This document shows, piece by piece, positions 8,363 to 17,109 of a DNA stretch of 64,000 bases (positions within the stretch are counted from its first letter, which is position 1; each line of letters starts with the position of its first letter). Made by a program: the position numbers and the translations under genes. This DNA comes from JASHVB01 sp035523995 (lineage in GTDB: Bacteria; Pseudomonadota; Alphaproteobacteria; Acetobacterales; Acetobacteraceae), in contig DATKPQ010000132.1 of NCBI GenBank assembly GCA_035523995.1, forward strand, positions 26,820-90,819, read 5' to 3'. The notes beneath the pieces were generated by a model. The model was not told the origin of the DNA and searched no databases. It was given only the letters and a program-made list of their open reading frames with translations.

Positions 8363-9208
8363 ATGAAATTGCTCCGCTACGGCCCCCCGGGTGCCGAGAA
8401 GCCCGCATTGCTCGACAAGGACGGCACTATCCGCTGCCTCTCCGCCGTGGTGCGCGACATCGACGGCTTCGCCCTGTCTGACGCGGCCCTGAAGATGATC
8501 ACCGGCATCGATCCCAACACGCTGCCCAAGGTCGATCCGAGCGTTCGCCTCGGCGCCTGCGTCGCACGGCCGGTGAACTATGTGTGCATCGGCCTGAACT
8601 ATGCCGACCACGCGGCGGAGACCGGAGCAGCGATTCCGAAAGAGCCGATCGTGTTCCTGAAGTCGCTCGGTGCGCTGTGCGGGCCGAATGATAACGTAAG
8701 GATGCCGCGCGGTTCGAAGAAGCTGGACTGGGAAGTCGAGCTCGGGATCGTCATCGGCAAGACGGCGCGCTACGTGCCGGAGAATGAATCCTTCGATCAT
8801 GTCGCCGGCTATTGCGTGTGTAACGACGTCTCGGAGCGCGAATTCCAGATCGAACGCGCCGGCACCTGGGACAAAGGCAAGGGCTGCGACACGTTCGGTC
8901 CGACCGGCCCCTGGATGGTGACCAGGGACGAGGTGCCCGATCCACAGAACCTGGCCCTGTGGACCGAGGTGAACGGCAAGCGCATGCAGAACGGCAGCAC
9001 CAAGACGATGATCTTCGGTGTGCGCAAGCTGGTGTCCTATGTCAGCCACTTCATCACGCTGCACGCGGGTGACGTCATTGCGACAGGCACACCGCCCGGC
9101 GTCGCCTTGGGCATGAAGCCGGAGCCGATCTTCCTGAAAGTCGGCGACACGATGAAGCTGTCGGTCGAGGGCCTCGGCGTGCAGACGCAGAAGGTGGTGG
9201 AGGCATAG
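8363..9208 (+). CDS. Fumarylacetoacetate hydrolase (FAH) family protein
   Basis: Metal-dependent C-C hydrolase or decarboxylase of the FAH superfamily, 281 residues. The ATG at 8363 has AGGAGA 6 bases upstream. The fold signature is clear: NYVCIGLNYADHAAETG, then the metal ligands in WEVELGIVIGK (two Glu) and CNDVSEREFQ (Asp), and the C-terminal AGDVIATGTPPGVALGMKP lid. This subgroup includes 2-hydroxyhepta-2,4-diene-1,7-dioate isomerases, ureidoglycolate lyase-like enzymes and acylpyruvases, so the substrate is not settled; a 2-keto or 2,4-diketo acid is likely. No pathway partner lies next to it. Confidence 0.9.
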   Translation: MKLLRYGPPGAEKPALLDKDGTIRCLSAVVRDIDGFALSDAALKMITGIDPNTLPKVDPSVRLGACVARPVNYVCIGLNYADHAAETGAAIPKEPIVFLKSLGALCGPNDNVRMPRGSKKLDWEVELGIVIGKTARYVPENESFDHVAGYCVCNDVSEREFQIERAGTWDKGKGCDTFGPTGPWMVTRDEVPDPQNLALWTEVNGKRMQNGSTKTMIFGVRKLVSYVSHFITLHAGDVIATGTPPGVALGMKPEPIFLKVGDTMKLSVEGLGVQTQKVVEA

Positions 9209-9412
9209 TCTTCATCTTGCTCCGGCGGCAATCCCCGCCGCCGCGAGCATCTGCTCCAGCCAGTCGAGCACTGCGCCGACAAGGGCGAGAGCCGGTGCGG
9301 GTCTGGATGCGCAGCACCCAGGCCTCGCGCTTCGGCCCCCTGACGCTTCATATCGCGCCTTTTCGCAAAGCATCCTTCGCCATGGTGCCGAACTCCCACG
9401 TATCGTGGCGCA

Positions 9413-9937
9413 ATGTCCTTCGCCATGACCTTGCGCGTGGACGCAACAAGCGCCCGACGCATCGCGCGTTTGTGGGTGGCACTCGATGCCGCCGGAATCG
9501 ACAGCAGCCGGAACGCGCTTGGCTACCCGGCGCATGTCACTTTGGCGGTGTTTCGGGATGAGGCGCCGCGCGAGGCGCTTTGTGCGGCGCTGACCGCACT
9601 CGCGGCGGAATGGCCGGTGCTTCCCCTAACGCTTGCAGGTTTCGGCGTCTTTCCGGCACCGTCGTACATCCTGTGGCTCGCCCCTGTTCCGACCGCCGCA
9701 TTGCTGGCGCGCCATGCGGCTTTGCTCGCGGCCCTGCCGGAGTTGAGCCCACATCCAGACTACGTCACCGACGCCTGGGTGCCGCATGTGACTCTGTCGG
9801 GCGCGCTGCGCGATCCCTCCGAGGCGCTGCAAGCGATTCTGCCGCTTTGGCAGCCGATGCATTGTTGGCTGGATTGCGCAGAACTGGTCCGTTTCCCGCC
9901 GGTTGACATTCTTTGTAGCCGCCAACTGCCGGTTTGA
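9413..9937 (+). CDS. 2'-5' RNA ligase / 2H phosphoesterase family protein
   Basis: Small cytoplasmic 2H phosphoesterase (174 residues) of the LigT/ThpR type. Both catalytic HxT motifs are present: H41-V-T43 in PAHVTLAVF and H125-V-T127 in VPHVTLSGAL, separated by 84 residues as in the family. Members act on cyclic phosphodiester ends of RNA or nucleotides; the physiological substrate here is unknown. An alternative start at the ATG four codons in (MTLRVDATSARR) is possible, since no strong ribosome site marks either one. Confidence 0.85.
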   Translation: MSFAMTLRVDATSARRIARLWVALDAAGIDSSRNALGYPAHVTLAVFRDEAPREALCAALTALAAEWPVLPLTLAGFGVFPAPSYILWLAPVPTAALLARHAALLAALPELSPHPDYVTDAWVPHVTLSGALRDPSEALQAILPLWQPMHCWLDCAELVRFPPVDILCSRQLPV

Positions 9938-10281
9938 AATTCCAGGTATCTCCGTTTGAGGGGAGATCCTGGTTGCGCGTATCAGCCTGCTATTTCTGCA
10001 CCGTCAACTATGCAACTTGGTCAAAGCCAATCACGATCCGGTTCCGGCGGCAGAAGTCATTTTCCCTGCGGTTCGATGAACGCTTCCGAGGACCCGGGCA
10101 GCGAATTCAACCAAGAGTTGCTTTTTGAGGCGACTTGCCCACGACGCATGTCAAAATGACATTAATATTCCGCATCACAAGTGGCGGATAGCGCGTGGAA
10201 TCTGTCGGTAAATTTTACATCGTCCAATCCGTCGCAAGGTTATTGAAACGAAAATCCGCGGGGCGCAGCGCTTTTTCGCCG
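9938..10281. other. AT-richer intergenic region upstream of the PEP-CTERM gene
   Basis: No gene is seen here. The composition is clearly lower in GC than the neighbours. An 11-base interrupted palindrome GTAAATTTTAC lies at 10208-10218, about 65 bases upstream of the proposed sigma-54 promoter, a plausible spacing for an enhancer-binding site (inference). Confidence 0.4.
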
Positions 10282-10298
10282 TGGCCCGGGAATTGCGT
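10282..10298 (+). promoter_or_regulatory. Candidate sigma-54 (RpoN) promoter
   Basis: TGGCCC, five bases, then TTGCGT: this matches the -24/-12 consensus TGGCAC-N5-TTGC at all positions but one, with exact spacing. Transcription would begin near 10308, leaving a leader of about 55 bases before the GTG at 10363. PEP-CTERM genes in several bacteria are known to depend on RpoN and the PrsK/PrsR system, so the placement makes sense. Confidence 0.65.
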
Positions 10299-10362
10299 AT
10301 TAGCATTCCGTCAAAGCGCGCAGGCCCGGGCGCAAAGCAAGACTACAACCAGGAGATTGGTT

Positions 10363-11169
10363 GTGAGATATGATGATACGCAACCATTGGTAGTCGGCAA
10401 AGGTGCTGGCTTCGCGGCGTGCCGCCTTGCCGCCTTTGGAATCCTCGTCGGCCTTGCTGCATGCGTGCTGGCGGCCACCGCCGCGCACGCAGGACCAACG
10501 GGCCAGGCCGAACTGAAAGTCATGTCCGGTACCGCCACGGCCTCGACCGGTGTGGAAACGGTTCCGGCTGATGGGAGCCTTCTTCCGCTCAGCCTCTCGC
10601 TGACCGACTTCGACAAAACCAGCGGCAACACTGGTTGGACTTCTAATCTCGACGCCGCAGTATGGGGCCTTGGCGGTGGCAATGGTTCCGCAGACATCTC
10701 TACCGGAGACCAGTTGTTCAGCTACATAACGACGAAGGGTTCGCTGAAGTCGCTGACCATCGAGCTCTCCGAAACCGGGCTTGAGGCCGGCAACATTGAC
10801 AAGTTCCTGTTCACCCCGGCGTTTACCAGCATCTTCCAAACCCACGGGGGCGATATCCTGAATTACGCGGTGTACATCGATCCAAACGACAACCTGTTCG
10901 GCGAGACGGATGAGATCTTTTCCGGCCACCTAACCGGAACCGGAGCCAGAGATAGTGCGTCGCCCGATCTGATCGAATATCTCGCGGCACCGTTCTCGCT
11001 AACCGAGGTGCTGACGGTGACCCTCGATCCCAGTGCGACCGGAATGTTCTCGCCGACCGTCGACGGAAGCGTCACGGTATTCACGCCGGAGCCTTCCGCG
11101 ATCGCGTGTCTCGGCTCTGCGGGTTTGTTGCTCGGTCTCATTGGCAACAGGCGGCGCACGCGCCGCTGA
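10363..11169 (+). CDS. PEP-CTERM sorting-domain exoprotein
   Basis: Secreted protein of 268 residues with an exosortase sorting signal. The GTG at 10363 follows AGGAGA by 6 bases and gives a signal peptide ending AATAAHA before GPTGQAE. The mature part is rich in Ser, Thr, Gly and Asp, without a known enzyme motif. The C-terminus is a classical PEP-CTERM tail: the PEP motif, a hydrophobic helix (AIACLGSAGLLLGLIG) and the basic end NRRRTRR. The protein would be exported, cut and anchored by an EpsH-type exosortase, which must be encoded elsewhere. A sigma-54 promoter match upstream fits the known control of such genes in floc- or biofilm-forming bacteria. Confidence 0.9.
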   Translation: MRYDDTQPLVVGKGAGFAACRLAAFGILVGLAACVLAATAAHAGPTGQAELKVMSGTATASTGVETVPADGSLLPLSLSLTDFDKTSGNTGWTSNLDAAVWGLGGGNGSADISTGDQLFSYITTKGSLKSLTIELSETGLEAGNIDKFLFTPAFTSIFQTHGGDILNYAVYIDPNDNLFGETDEIFSGHLTGTGARDSASPDLIEYLAAPFSLTEVLTVTLDPSATGMFSPTVDGSVTVFTPEPSAIACLGSAGLLLGLIGNRRRTRR

Positions 11170-11307
11170 ATTAAACCCACGCCACGGCTACGGGGCGCCA
11201 AAACCCGCGCGCTCCAGTTCTTCTAAGCAGCGCGGCTGCACGGTGCCGCAAGCGGTGGCGAGGATGCCAGGGACGTCACGATAGAAATCGCCCATGAAGG
11301 CCGTGCC

Positions 11308-13263
11308 TCAGGCAGCACGCATCTCCGCCGTAAATTTCTCTAGCTTCGCCCGCAGGTCGTCAGCTCTTCCGGTGAACTGGCTGGCGACGGTCAGAACCTG
11401 GGCGGCACCCGAACCCGTCGCACTGGCCGCCTGGGTGACGTTCTGAATATTGCCGGAGACACGCTGCGCACTGCCTGCCGCCTCCGCCGCGCCGCGCGCA
11501 ATCTCCGCCGTTACCACGTTCTGCTGCGTGACCGCCTCGGTGATCGCGTGGGCGATGTTGTTGATCTCGCCGACGGCCGTCGTGACGCCTCCCAGGGCAT
11601 TGATCACACCCGTCGTCACCTCCCGCATCTGCGCCACCTGGGTCGAGATCTCGTGTGTCGCCGCCGCGGTCTGGTTGGCGAGTGCCTTCACCTCACTGGC
11701 AACGACGGCGAACCCTTTGCCGGCCTCGCCTGCCCTGGCGGCCTCGATCGTGGCGTTGAGCGCGAGCAAGTTGGTCTGCTGGGCAATGGCGTCTATCAGG
11801 GCGACGACCTCCCCGATCTTCCCTGCCGCTTCGTTCAGGCCCTGGACGGCAGCCGATAGCCGATCCGTCGTTTGCGTCGCCGACCGCGCCGTTGCGTCTG
11901 CCTCGCCGACCTTCCGGTCGATCTCTCGAATCGACGCCGACAATTGCTCGGTGGCCGCAGCCATCGTCTGCACCGACCGTGACGCTTCGTCGGAGGCCAC
12001 GGCGGCAGCCGCGGCCTGCCGATCCGCGTCCTCGGCGGTGCGCGACAACAACTGCGCACTGTCCAGCAATTGTCTCGAACCTCCCAAAAAATCCTGGACA
12101 ACCGAATTCACCTCGTTCGCCAGTTCTTCCTGTGCGGTGACCACGTTCCAAACCAGCATCGGCCCGGCGTATTGGCCCTCCCGGTCATTCACTGCCGAGA
12201 TGTTCAGATAGATGGTCTCCGCACCCAGGCGGATCTGGGTGCGGTAGGGCAGATTCTTCGGGTTGCGCAGCAGCTCCCGGATGCGTCCCGGGTCGCGGTG
12301 GAAGATGTCGACACTTTCACCGAGCAATCGGTCGGGGTCGCAGCTGACCAGGCCTTTCGAGGCAAGCCGCTTCAGCAGCGTCTTGGAGCCATTGTTCATA
12401 TAGCTGATGGTGAATTCGGGCAGTCTGCAACCCAGCACGTTGTTCGGCAGTTGGTCGAACATCTGGCATAACTCGAAACTCCGGATCGCGACGTTCCGAA
12501 GCTCGGCCAGCGCCCGGGTCATTGCGCCGATTTCGTGTGCGTGGCCGGCGGTGTCGATCAGGATGCCGGTCTCACCCGCGGCAAGCCGCGACAGGGCATC
12601 TGTCATCGCCGCAATCGGGCGCGTGACGCTGCGTGCCAGCAGCCACGCCGTAATCGCGAGTACGGCGCCGGCAACGAGGAATTCGAGCACCGACCACAAT
12701 GCCGCCCTCCAGACTTCCGACTCTATGTCGTCGACATAAACGCCGGTCCCGACGATCCATCCCCAGGGTTCGAACCGCCGCGCAAATGAGATTTTTCTGA
12801 CCGGGGCACTGCTGCCTGGTTTCGGCCAGTAATAGGCGAAAGAGCCGCTTGCCCCGTCTCGCGTCACATCCACGGCACGGCTGAATGGCGACACCCCATC
12901 GGGTCCCTTGATCGCCGCGCCATCCCTGCCGACGAGTTCCGGCTTGATCGGATGCAGCAGGATTCGTGTGGTGGCGTCATTGATCCAGAAATAGTTGTCG
13001 TCGCCGTAGCGCAGCTCCCGGATCACCGCCATCGCCGCTTGCTGCGCCGCTGCCCGGTGGAGATGGCCCGCCTGCTCCTCCGCCTGGAAATGCGCGATGA
13101 TACCAATCGCCGTGTCGAGCTCATCGTGGGTGCTGCGCAGGCGCTGCGCTTCCATGTGGCGGCCAAGCGAGGCGAGGCCAAGGGTAGCGACGGCCAGGAT
13201 GCACAGGAACGCGACCGCCCCGATACAATTGACGCGCGTCCGAATCGAGAGCCGATCGAGCAT
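11308..13263 (-). CDS. Methyl-accepting chemotaxis protein (Cache, HAMP, PAS-like, MCP signal domain)
   Basis: Chemoreceptor of 651 residues. Starting at 13263 (MLDRLSIRTRVNCIGAVAFL), it has a first membrane helix, a periplasmic single-Cache sensor (motif LRYGDDNYFWINDATTRILL, then FSYxW-like AYYWPKPGSS), a second membrane helix (FLVAGAVLAITAWLLA), a HAMP segment (ARSVTRPIAAMTDALSRLAA), a cytosolic PAS-like segment (around YMNNGSKTLLKRL) and the signalling domain. The hairpin tip reads IAQQTNLLALNATIEAARAG, the conserved CheA/CheW contact. It faces away from the che operon but is only about 3 kb from it and is a likely receptor for it. AGAGG lies 8 bases before the ATG. Confidence 0.93.
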   Translation of the reverse strand: MLDRLSIRTRVNCIGAVAFLCILAVATLGLASLGRHMEAQRLRSTHDELDTAIGIIAHFQAEEQAGHLHRAAAQQAAMAVIRELRYGDDNYFWINDATTRILLHPIKPELVGRDGAAIKGPDGVSPFSRAVDVTRDGASGSFAYYWPKPGSSAPVRKISFARRFEPWGWIVGTGVYVDDIESEVWRAALWSVLEFLVAGAVLAITAWLLARSVTRPIAAMTDALSRLAAGETGILIDTAGHAHEIGAMTRALAELRNVAIRSFELCQMFDQLPNNVLGCRLPEFTISYMNNGSKTLLKRLASKGLVSCDPDRLLGESVDIFHRDPGRIRELLRNPKNLPYRTQIRLGAETIYLNISAVNDREGQYAGPMLVWNVVTAQEELANEVNSVVQDFLGGSRQLLDSAQLLSRTAEDADRQAAAAAVASDEASRSVQTMAAATEQLSASIREIDRKVGEADATARSATQTTDRLSAAVQGLNEAAGKIGEVVALIDAIAQQTNLLALNATIEAARAGEAGKGFAVVASEVKALANQTAAATHEISTQVAQMREVTTGVINALGGVTTAVGEINNIAHAITEAVTQQNVVTAEIARGAAEAAGSAQRVSGNIQNVTQAASATGSGAAQVLTVASQFTGRADDLRAKLEKFTAEMRAA

Positions 13264-13490
13264 GGTACGCCTCTGCGGAATGCCGTGAGCTGCGCACGCT
13301 GACATGGATTTGTTAATGATCGAATAACACAGCTCCCGGCGGAGACGGCATCGCCGGCACCGGCCGGCACACCTGCGCCGCGCAGAGCGTGAGGCTCGTT
13401 TTTCCGCCCGTCGCAGCCATGCTCGCGAGAGACAGCATTGCCGAAGCAAAATCAGCGGCGTCAGCCCTCGCGCGCAAGCGCGCATCGCGC

Positions 13491-13522
13491 ACTTGCCTCG
13501 CCGCCTCGCCTCTCGCAATGAC
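13491..13522. repeat. Half copy of the dispersed palindromic element
   Basis: Only a right arm is recognisable (TTGCCTCGCC, then CTCTCGCAATGAC). It lies in the 286-base divergent gap between the chemoreceptor and the ThDP enzyme, shortly before the latter's start. A matching left arm is not seen. Confidence 0.5.
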
Positions 13523-13549
13523 AGCCAGCATGCAGAGAAGGCCGCCGCC

Positions 13550-15193
13550 ATGCCCCGCATGACCACCGCCGAAGCCACCATCGAACGCTTGCTGTCGCAC
13601 GGCATCGACACGCTGTACGCGCTCCCCGGCGTCCACAACGACCCCCTGTTCGATGCCGCCCACCGCGCCGGAGACCGCCTGCGCGTGATCCATCCCCGCC
13701 ACGAGCAAACCGCCGCCTACATGGCGCTGGGGGCAGCGCTGGTCACCGGCAAGCCGCAAGCGTTCGCCGTGGTTCCCGGACCTGGGATTCTGAACGCGTC
13801 AGCCGCGCTGCTGACGGCCTATGGCATGGGCGCGCCAGTCATCGCCCTGGTCGGGCAGATCGCATCCTTCGCCATCGACCAGGGCCACGGCCACCTGCAC
13901 GAGATCCATGACCAGCTCGGCATGCTGCGCCACATCACCCGCCACACCGCCCGCATCCGAGCTCCCCACGAGGCGCCGGCCCTGGTGGATAACGCCGTGC
14001 GCACCGCCATCAGCGGCCGCCAAGGTCCGGTCGCGCTGGAATGCGCGATCGACGTCTGGGGCCTGCCAGGAGACGTCGGATTTCATCCGATCGTCCCGCC
14101 CAGCATCCCGCCGGTGGACGCCGCCGCGTTGCAACGTGCTGCCGAGATCCTCGGCAAGGCACAGCGCCCGCTGATCGTCGTGGGCGGAGGTGCGCTGGAT
14201 GCCGGCCCGCAGGTGCAAGCGATCGCGGAGGCCTTGCAGGCCCCCGTAACCTCCTTCCGCCGCGGCAGGGGCGCGATCCCCACCACGCATCCGCTGGCGG
14301 TATCTTTCACCGAGGGCCATGCGCTCTGGCAGCACGCCGACGCGGTCCTGGCGGTCGGCACACGACTCTACTGGCAGCAGAGCAACTGGGGCGTCGACGA
14401 CGCGCTGCCGATCGTCCGCCTGGACATCGATCCCGAGGAGATCAACCGCTTCCGCCGCCCCGCCTGCGCTTTGCTCGGCGACACCGCCACGATCCTGCGC
14501 GGCCTGCTGCCGCTGCTGCCGTCCCACACACGGGACCGCAGCGCCGAATTGGCAGCCGTCCGCGGCGCATTCGACCAGAGGCTGACCAAACTTGAACCCC
14601 AGATGGGCTTCCTGCGCGCTATCCGCGCCGCGTTGCCGAATGACGGGATCTACGTCGAGGAAGTAACGCAGATCGGCTTCGCCAGCCGCCTGGCTCTTCC
14701 GGTGCACGCGCCGCGGACCTTCCTCTCGCCCGGCTACCAGGACACGCTCGGCTGGGGTTACGGCACGGCACTTGGAGCGCAGGCCGCGGCACCCGGACGC
14801 AAGGTTGTTCTCGCCACCGGCGACGGCGGCTTCATGTACCAGGCCGCGGAACTTGCCACGGCGATGCGTCACCGGCTGCCGGTCGTGGCGGTGGTGTTCG
14901 ACGATGGTGCCTTCGGCAACGTCCGCCGCATCCAACAGGAGCGTTACGGCAACCGCCTGATCGCCTGCGACCTGACCAACCCGGACTTCGTGAAGTTCGC
15001 CGAGAGCTTCGGCATGGCCGCCTTCCGCGCCGACACCCCCGCGTCGCTGGAGCAAGCCTTGCACCACGCTTTCGCGTTGAATGCCCCGGCGCTGGTGCAT
15101 GTGAAAGTCGGCGAAATGCCCAGCCCGTGGGACATGATCCTGCTCCCGCGCGTCCGAGGCTTCGCCGACGCCTGGCGCCCGGCATTGCCATGA
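13550..15193 (+). CDS. Thiamine-diphosphate-dependent enzyme, acetolactate synthase / 2-keto acid decarboxylase type
   Basis: ThDP enzyme of 547 residues with the three classical domains: N-terminal Pyr domain with the catalytic Glu E52 in HPRHEQTAAYMA, a central domain (LIVVGGGALDAGP near 208-220), and the C-terminal PP domain with the Mg-ThDP motif GDGG at 424-427 ending at N457 in DDGAFGN. It resembles acetolactate synthase large subunits without a regulatory subunit, and also oxo-acid decarboxylases and glyoxylate carboligase relatives, so the substrate is open. The ATG at 13550 (MPRMTTAEATIERLL) fits the family start. Its stop codon overlaps the ATG of the beta-helix lipoprotein gene, an unexpected coupling. 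Confidence 0.88.
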   Translation: MPRMTTAEATIERLLSHGIDTLYALPGVHNDPLFDAAHRAGDRLRVIHPRHEQTAAYMALGAALVTGKPQAFAVVPGPGILNASAALLTAYGMGAPVIALVGQIASFAIDQGHGHLHEIHDQLGMLRHITRHTARIRAPHEAPALVDNAVRTAISGRQGPVALECAIDVWGLPGDVGFHPIVPPSIPPVDAAALQRAAEILGKAQRPLIVVGGGALDAGPQVQAIAEALQAPVTSFRRGRGAIPTTHPLAVSFTEGHALWQHADAVLAVGTRLYWQQSNWGVDDALPIVRLDIDPEEINRFRRPACALLGDTATILRGLLPLLPSHTRDRSAELAAVRGAFDQRLTKLEPQMGFLRAIRAALPNDGIYVEEVTQIGFASRLALPVHAPRTFLSPGYQDTLGWGYGTALGAQAAAPGRKVVLATGDGGFMYQAAELATAMRHRLPVVAVVFDDGAFGNVRRIQQERYGNRLIACDLTNPDFVKFAESFGMAAFRADTPASLEQALHHAFALNAPALVHVKVGEMPSPWDMILLPRVRGFADAWRPALP

Positions 15194-16191
15194 ACCGGTT
15201 GCTCCGCCTTCTCCCATTGCCGTCGCTGCTGCTTGTGCTGGCGGTCGTCTCATGCGGGCCGGTCCAGATCGGCCGCGGCGTCGGCGGATCGCCCGCCTGG
15301 GTGGTTGCACCGAACGGCCAGACGTTTTCAATCGGCCCCGGCAATCGCACGCTGGAGGTCGGCCTGACCCGCCTGATCCGCCTGCCGAGCCAGGCAGCGG
15401 CCTATGCGCGCGACGGCAACACCGTGCTGATCGATCCCGGCACCTATGACGATTGCGCGATATGGACCGCCAACAACCTGACCGTCGCCGCCCGCGGCCC
15501 GGGTGTGGTGTTTTCCGGCAAGACCTGCGCTGGCAAGGCGATCTTTGTCATCGACGGCAACGACGTGACGGTGCGTGGCATCACGTTCATGCACGCCCAG
15601 GTGCCCGCCCATAATGGCGCCGGCATCCGCGCCGAGGGCACCAACCTGACCCTCGAAAACGACCGTTTCATCGACAACGAAGAAGGCATCCTTGCCGGGT
15701 CCAACCCAAGCAGCACGATGCGGATCGCCAACAGCGAGTTCCGCGGCAACGGCACATGCGTCGCGGCCTGTGCGCACGGCTTGTATGTCGGCAGGATCGC
15801 GTTGCTGGACGTCGAGAACTCGCACTTCACCGACACGCATGTCGGCCACGACATCAAGTCGCGCGCGCTGCGCACGGTGCTGCGCGGCAACGACATCTCC
15901 GACGGTCCGACCGGGAATTCCAGTTATCTGGTCGACATCCCGAACGGCGGCGACTTGCTCATAGAGCATAACATGCTGAGCAAAGGACCGCGCACCGACA
16001 ACGACAGCACCGCGATCGCGATCGGCGAGGAGGGCGCAAGCAATCCCTCTCATTCCCTGGTGATCCGCGACAACACCTTCACCAACCTGCTGCCAAAATC
16101 CACCGCCTTCGTCACCAACCGCACGGAAACGCCAGTGCAGCTAATTGGAAACAAGTTTGTCGGCCAGGTCGTGCCGTTGGTCGGAAAATGA
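15190..16191 (+). CDS. Secreted right-handed beta-helix lipoprotein
   Basis: Exported protein of 333 residues. The leader (MNRLLRLLPLPSLLLVLAVV) ends in VVSC-G, a lipobox, so it is probably a lipoprotein of the outer membrane or periplasm. The body consists of short repeated beta-strand rungs (NNLTVAARGPGVVFSG, NDVTVRGITF, TNLTLENDRF, STMRIANSEF, ALLDVENSHF, HSLVIRDNTF), the pattern of pectate-lyase-like parallel beta-helices in polysaccharide-active or adhesive proteins. No lyase catalytic residues can be assigned. The ATG overlaps the TGA of the ThDP enzyme gene (ATGA). It converges with cheR across 66 bases that hold no gene. Confidence 0.8.
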   Translation: MNRLLRLLPLPSLLLVLAVVSCGPVQIGRGVGGSPAWVVAPNGQTFSIGPGNRTLEVGLTRLIRLPSQAAAYARDGNTVLIDPGTYDDCAIWTANNLTVAARGPGVVFSGKTCAGKAIFVIDGNDVTVRGITFMHAQVPAHNGAGIRAEGTNLTLENDRFIDNEEGILAGSNPSSTMRIANSEFRGNGTCVAACAHGLYVGRIALLDVENSHFTDTHVGHDIKSRALRTVLRGNDISDGPTGNSSYLVDIPNGGDLLIEHNMLSKGPRTDNDSTAIAIGEEGASNPSHSLVIRDNTFTNLLPKSTAFVTNRTETPVQLIGNKFVGQVVPLVGK

Positions 16192-16257
16192 ACTCGGCAC
16201 AGATGCATGTTGCAATGACATGCTTCCGCGCGTGCTACGCTTCGCTCGATCCGCGCT

Positions 16258-17109
16258 TTAGCGGCTCACCGCCGCCTCGCGGCCGACGTTGCACAGCCCA
16301 TACACCCCCCGCTCCGATGGCAACGGTGCGAAGCGCGTCGTCAGCCCCAGCACGGTCTCCGCGCCGCCAAGATACAGCATCCCGTCGGGCGCCATCTGTC
16401 CGGCAATCGCCTCCAGCGCGCGCGACTTGGTCGCCTGGTCGAAATAGATCAGCACGTTGCGGCAGAACACAATGTCGAACCGGCCCAGCGGACGCAGGTC
16501 CCCTAACAAATTCCACTCCCGCCATTGCACCATCCCCCGCAGTGTCTCGCTGATTCGCCAGCCTGCGTCATCCCGCTTGAAATAGCGCATCAGCATCTGC
16601 ACCGGCAGGCCGCGCTGGACCTCGAACTGCGTATAAAGCCCGTCGCGCGCACGCGCCAACTGGTCACGCGCAATATCGGTGCCGACGATTTCCGCCCGGC
16701 GGTCGCCGACCGTTGCGCGATTCTCCGTCAGGATCATCGCCAGCGAATACGCTTCCTGGCCCGACGACGCGGCCGCCGACCAGATCCGCAGCGGCGTGCC
16801 CGCCGGCCGCGCCGCCAGCATCCGCGGCAGGGCCTGGGTGCGGAAATGCTGGAACGGCTTATCGTCGCGGAAGAAGAAGCTCTCATTCGTGGTCATGGCT
16901 TCGACCACGTCGCGCGCCACCGCCTCGGCGCTGCGGCCTCGCAGCTTCTCCGCCAGGTCGTTCAGGTCACGCAACTTCTCGCGCTTCAAAATCGGCGCCA
17001 GCCGCGTTTCCAGCAGATACGTCTTATCCGGCCCGATCACGAGGCCCGAGCGGCTTTTCAGCAGCTCGGCCAGCGTTCCGAACGCACCAGGGGAGAGTGC
17101 GGCACTCAT
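16258..17109 (-). CDS. cheR: Chemotaxis protein methyltransferase CheR
   Basis: S-adenosylmethionine-dependent glutamate methyltransferase that methylates chemoreceptors, 283 residues. An N-terminal helical domain (MSAALSPGAFGTLAELLKSR) is followed by the catalytic domain with TTNESFFFRD, the SAM-binding region RIWSAAASSGQEAYSLAM and the conserved FDIVFCRNVLIYFD. Last gene of the che operon; its ATG overlaps the TGA of cheB. No C-terminal pentapeptide-binding TPR is present, so this is the simple CheR type. Confidence 0.97.
   Translation of the reverse strand: MSAALSPGAFGTLAELLKSRSGLVIGPDKTYLLETRLAPILKREKLRDLNDLAEKLRGRSAEAVARDVVEAMTTNESFFFRDDKPFQHFRTQALPRMLAARPAGTPLRIWSAAASSGQEAYSLAMILTENRATVGDRRAEIVGTDIARDQLARARDGLYTQFEVQRGLPVQMLMRYFKRDDAGWRISETLRGMVQWREWNLLGDLRPLGRFDIVFCRNVLIYFDQATKSRALEAIAGQMAPDGMLYLGGAETVLGLTTRFAPLPSERGVYGLCNVGREAAVSR

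Noticed and set aside
13799..15331. 510-codon frame opposite the ThDP enzyme
   Set aside because: Antisense shadow; Gly/Arg/Gln-rich without domain pattern.
16196..16257. Another copy of the dispersed palindromic element before cheR's 3' end
   Set aside because: Only short GC-rich similarity (GCAATGACA and GCTTCGCTCGATC); the arms do not pair.
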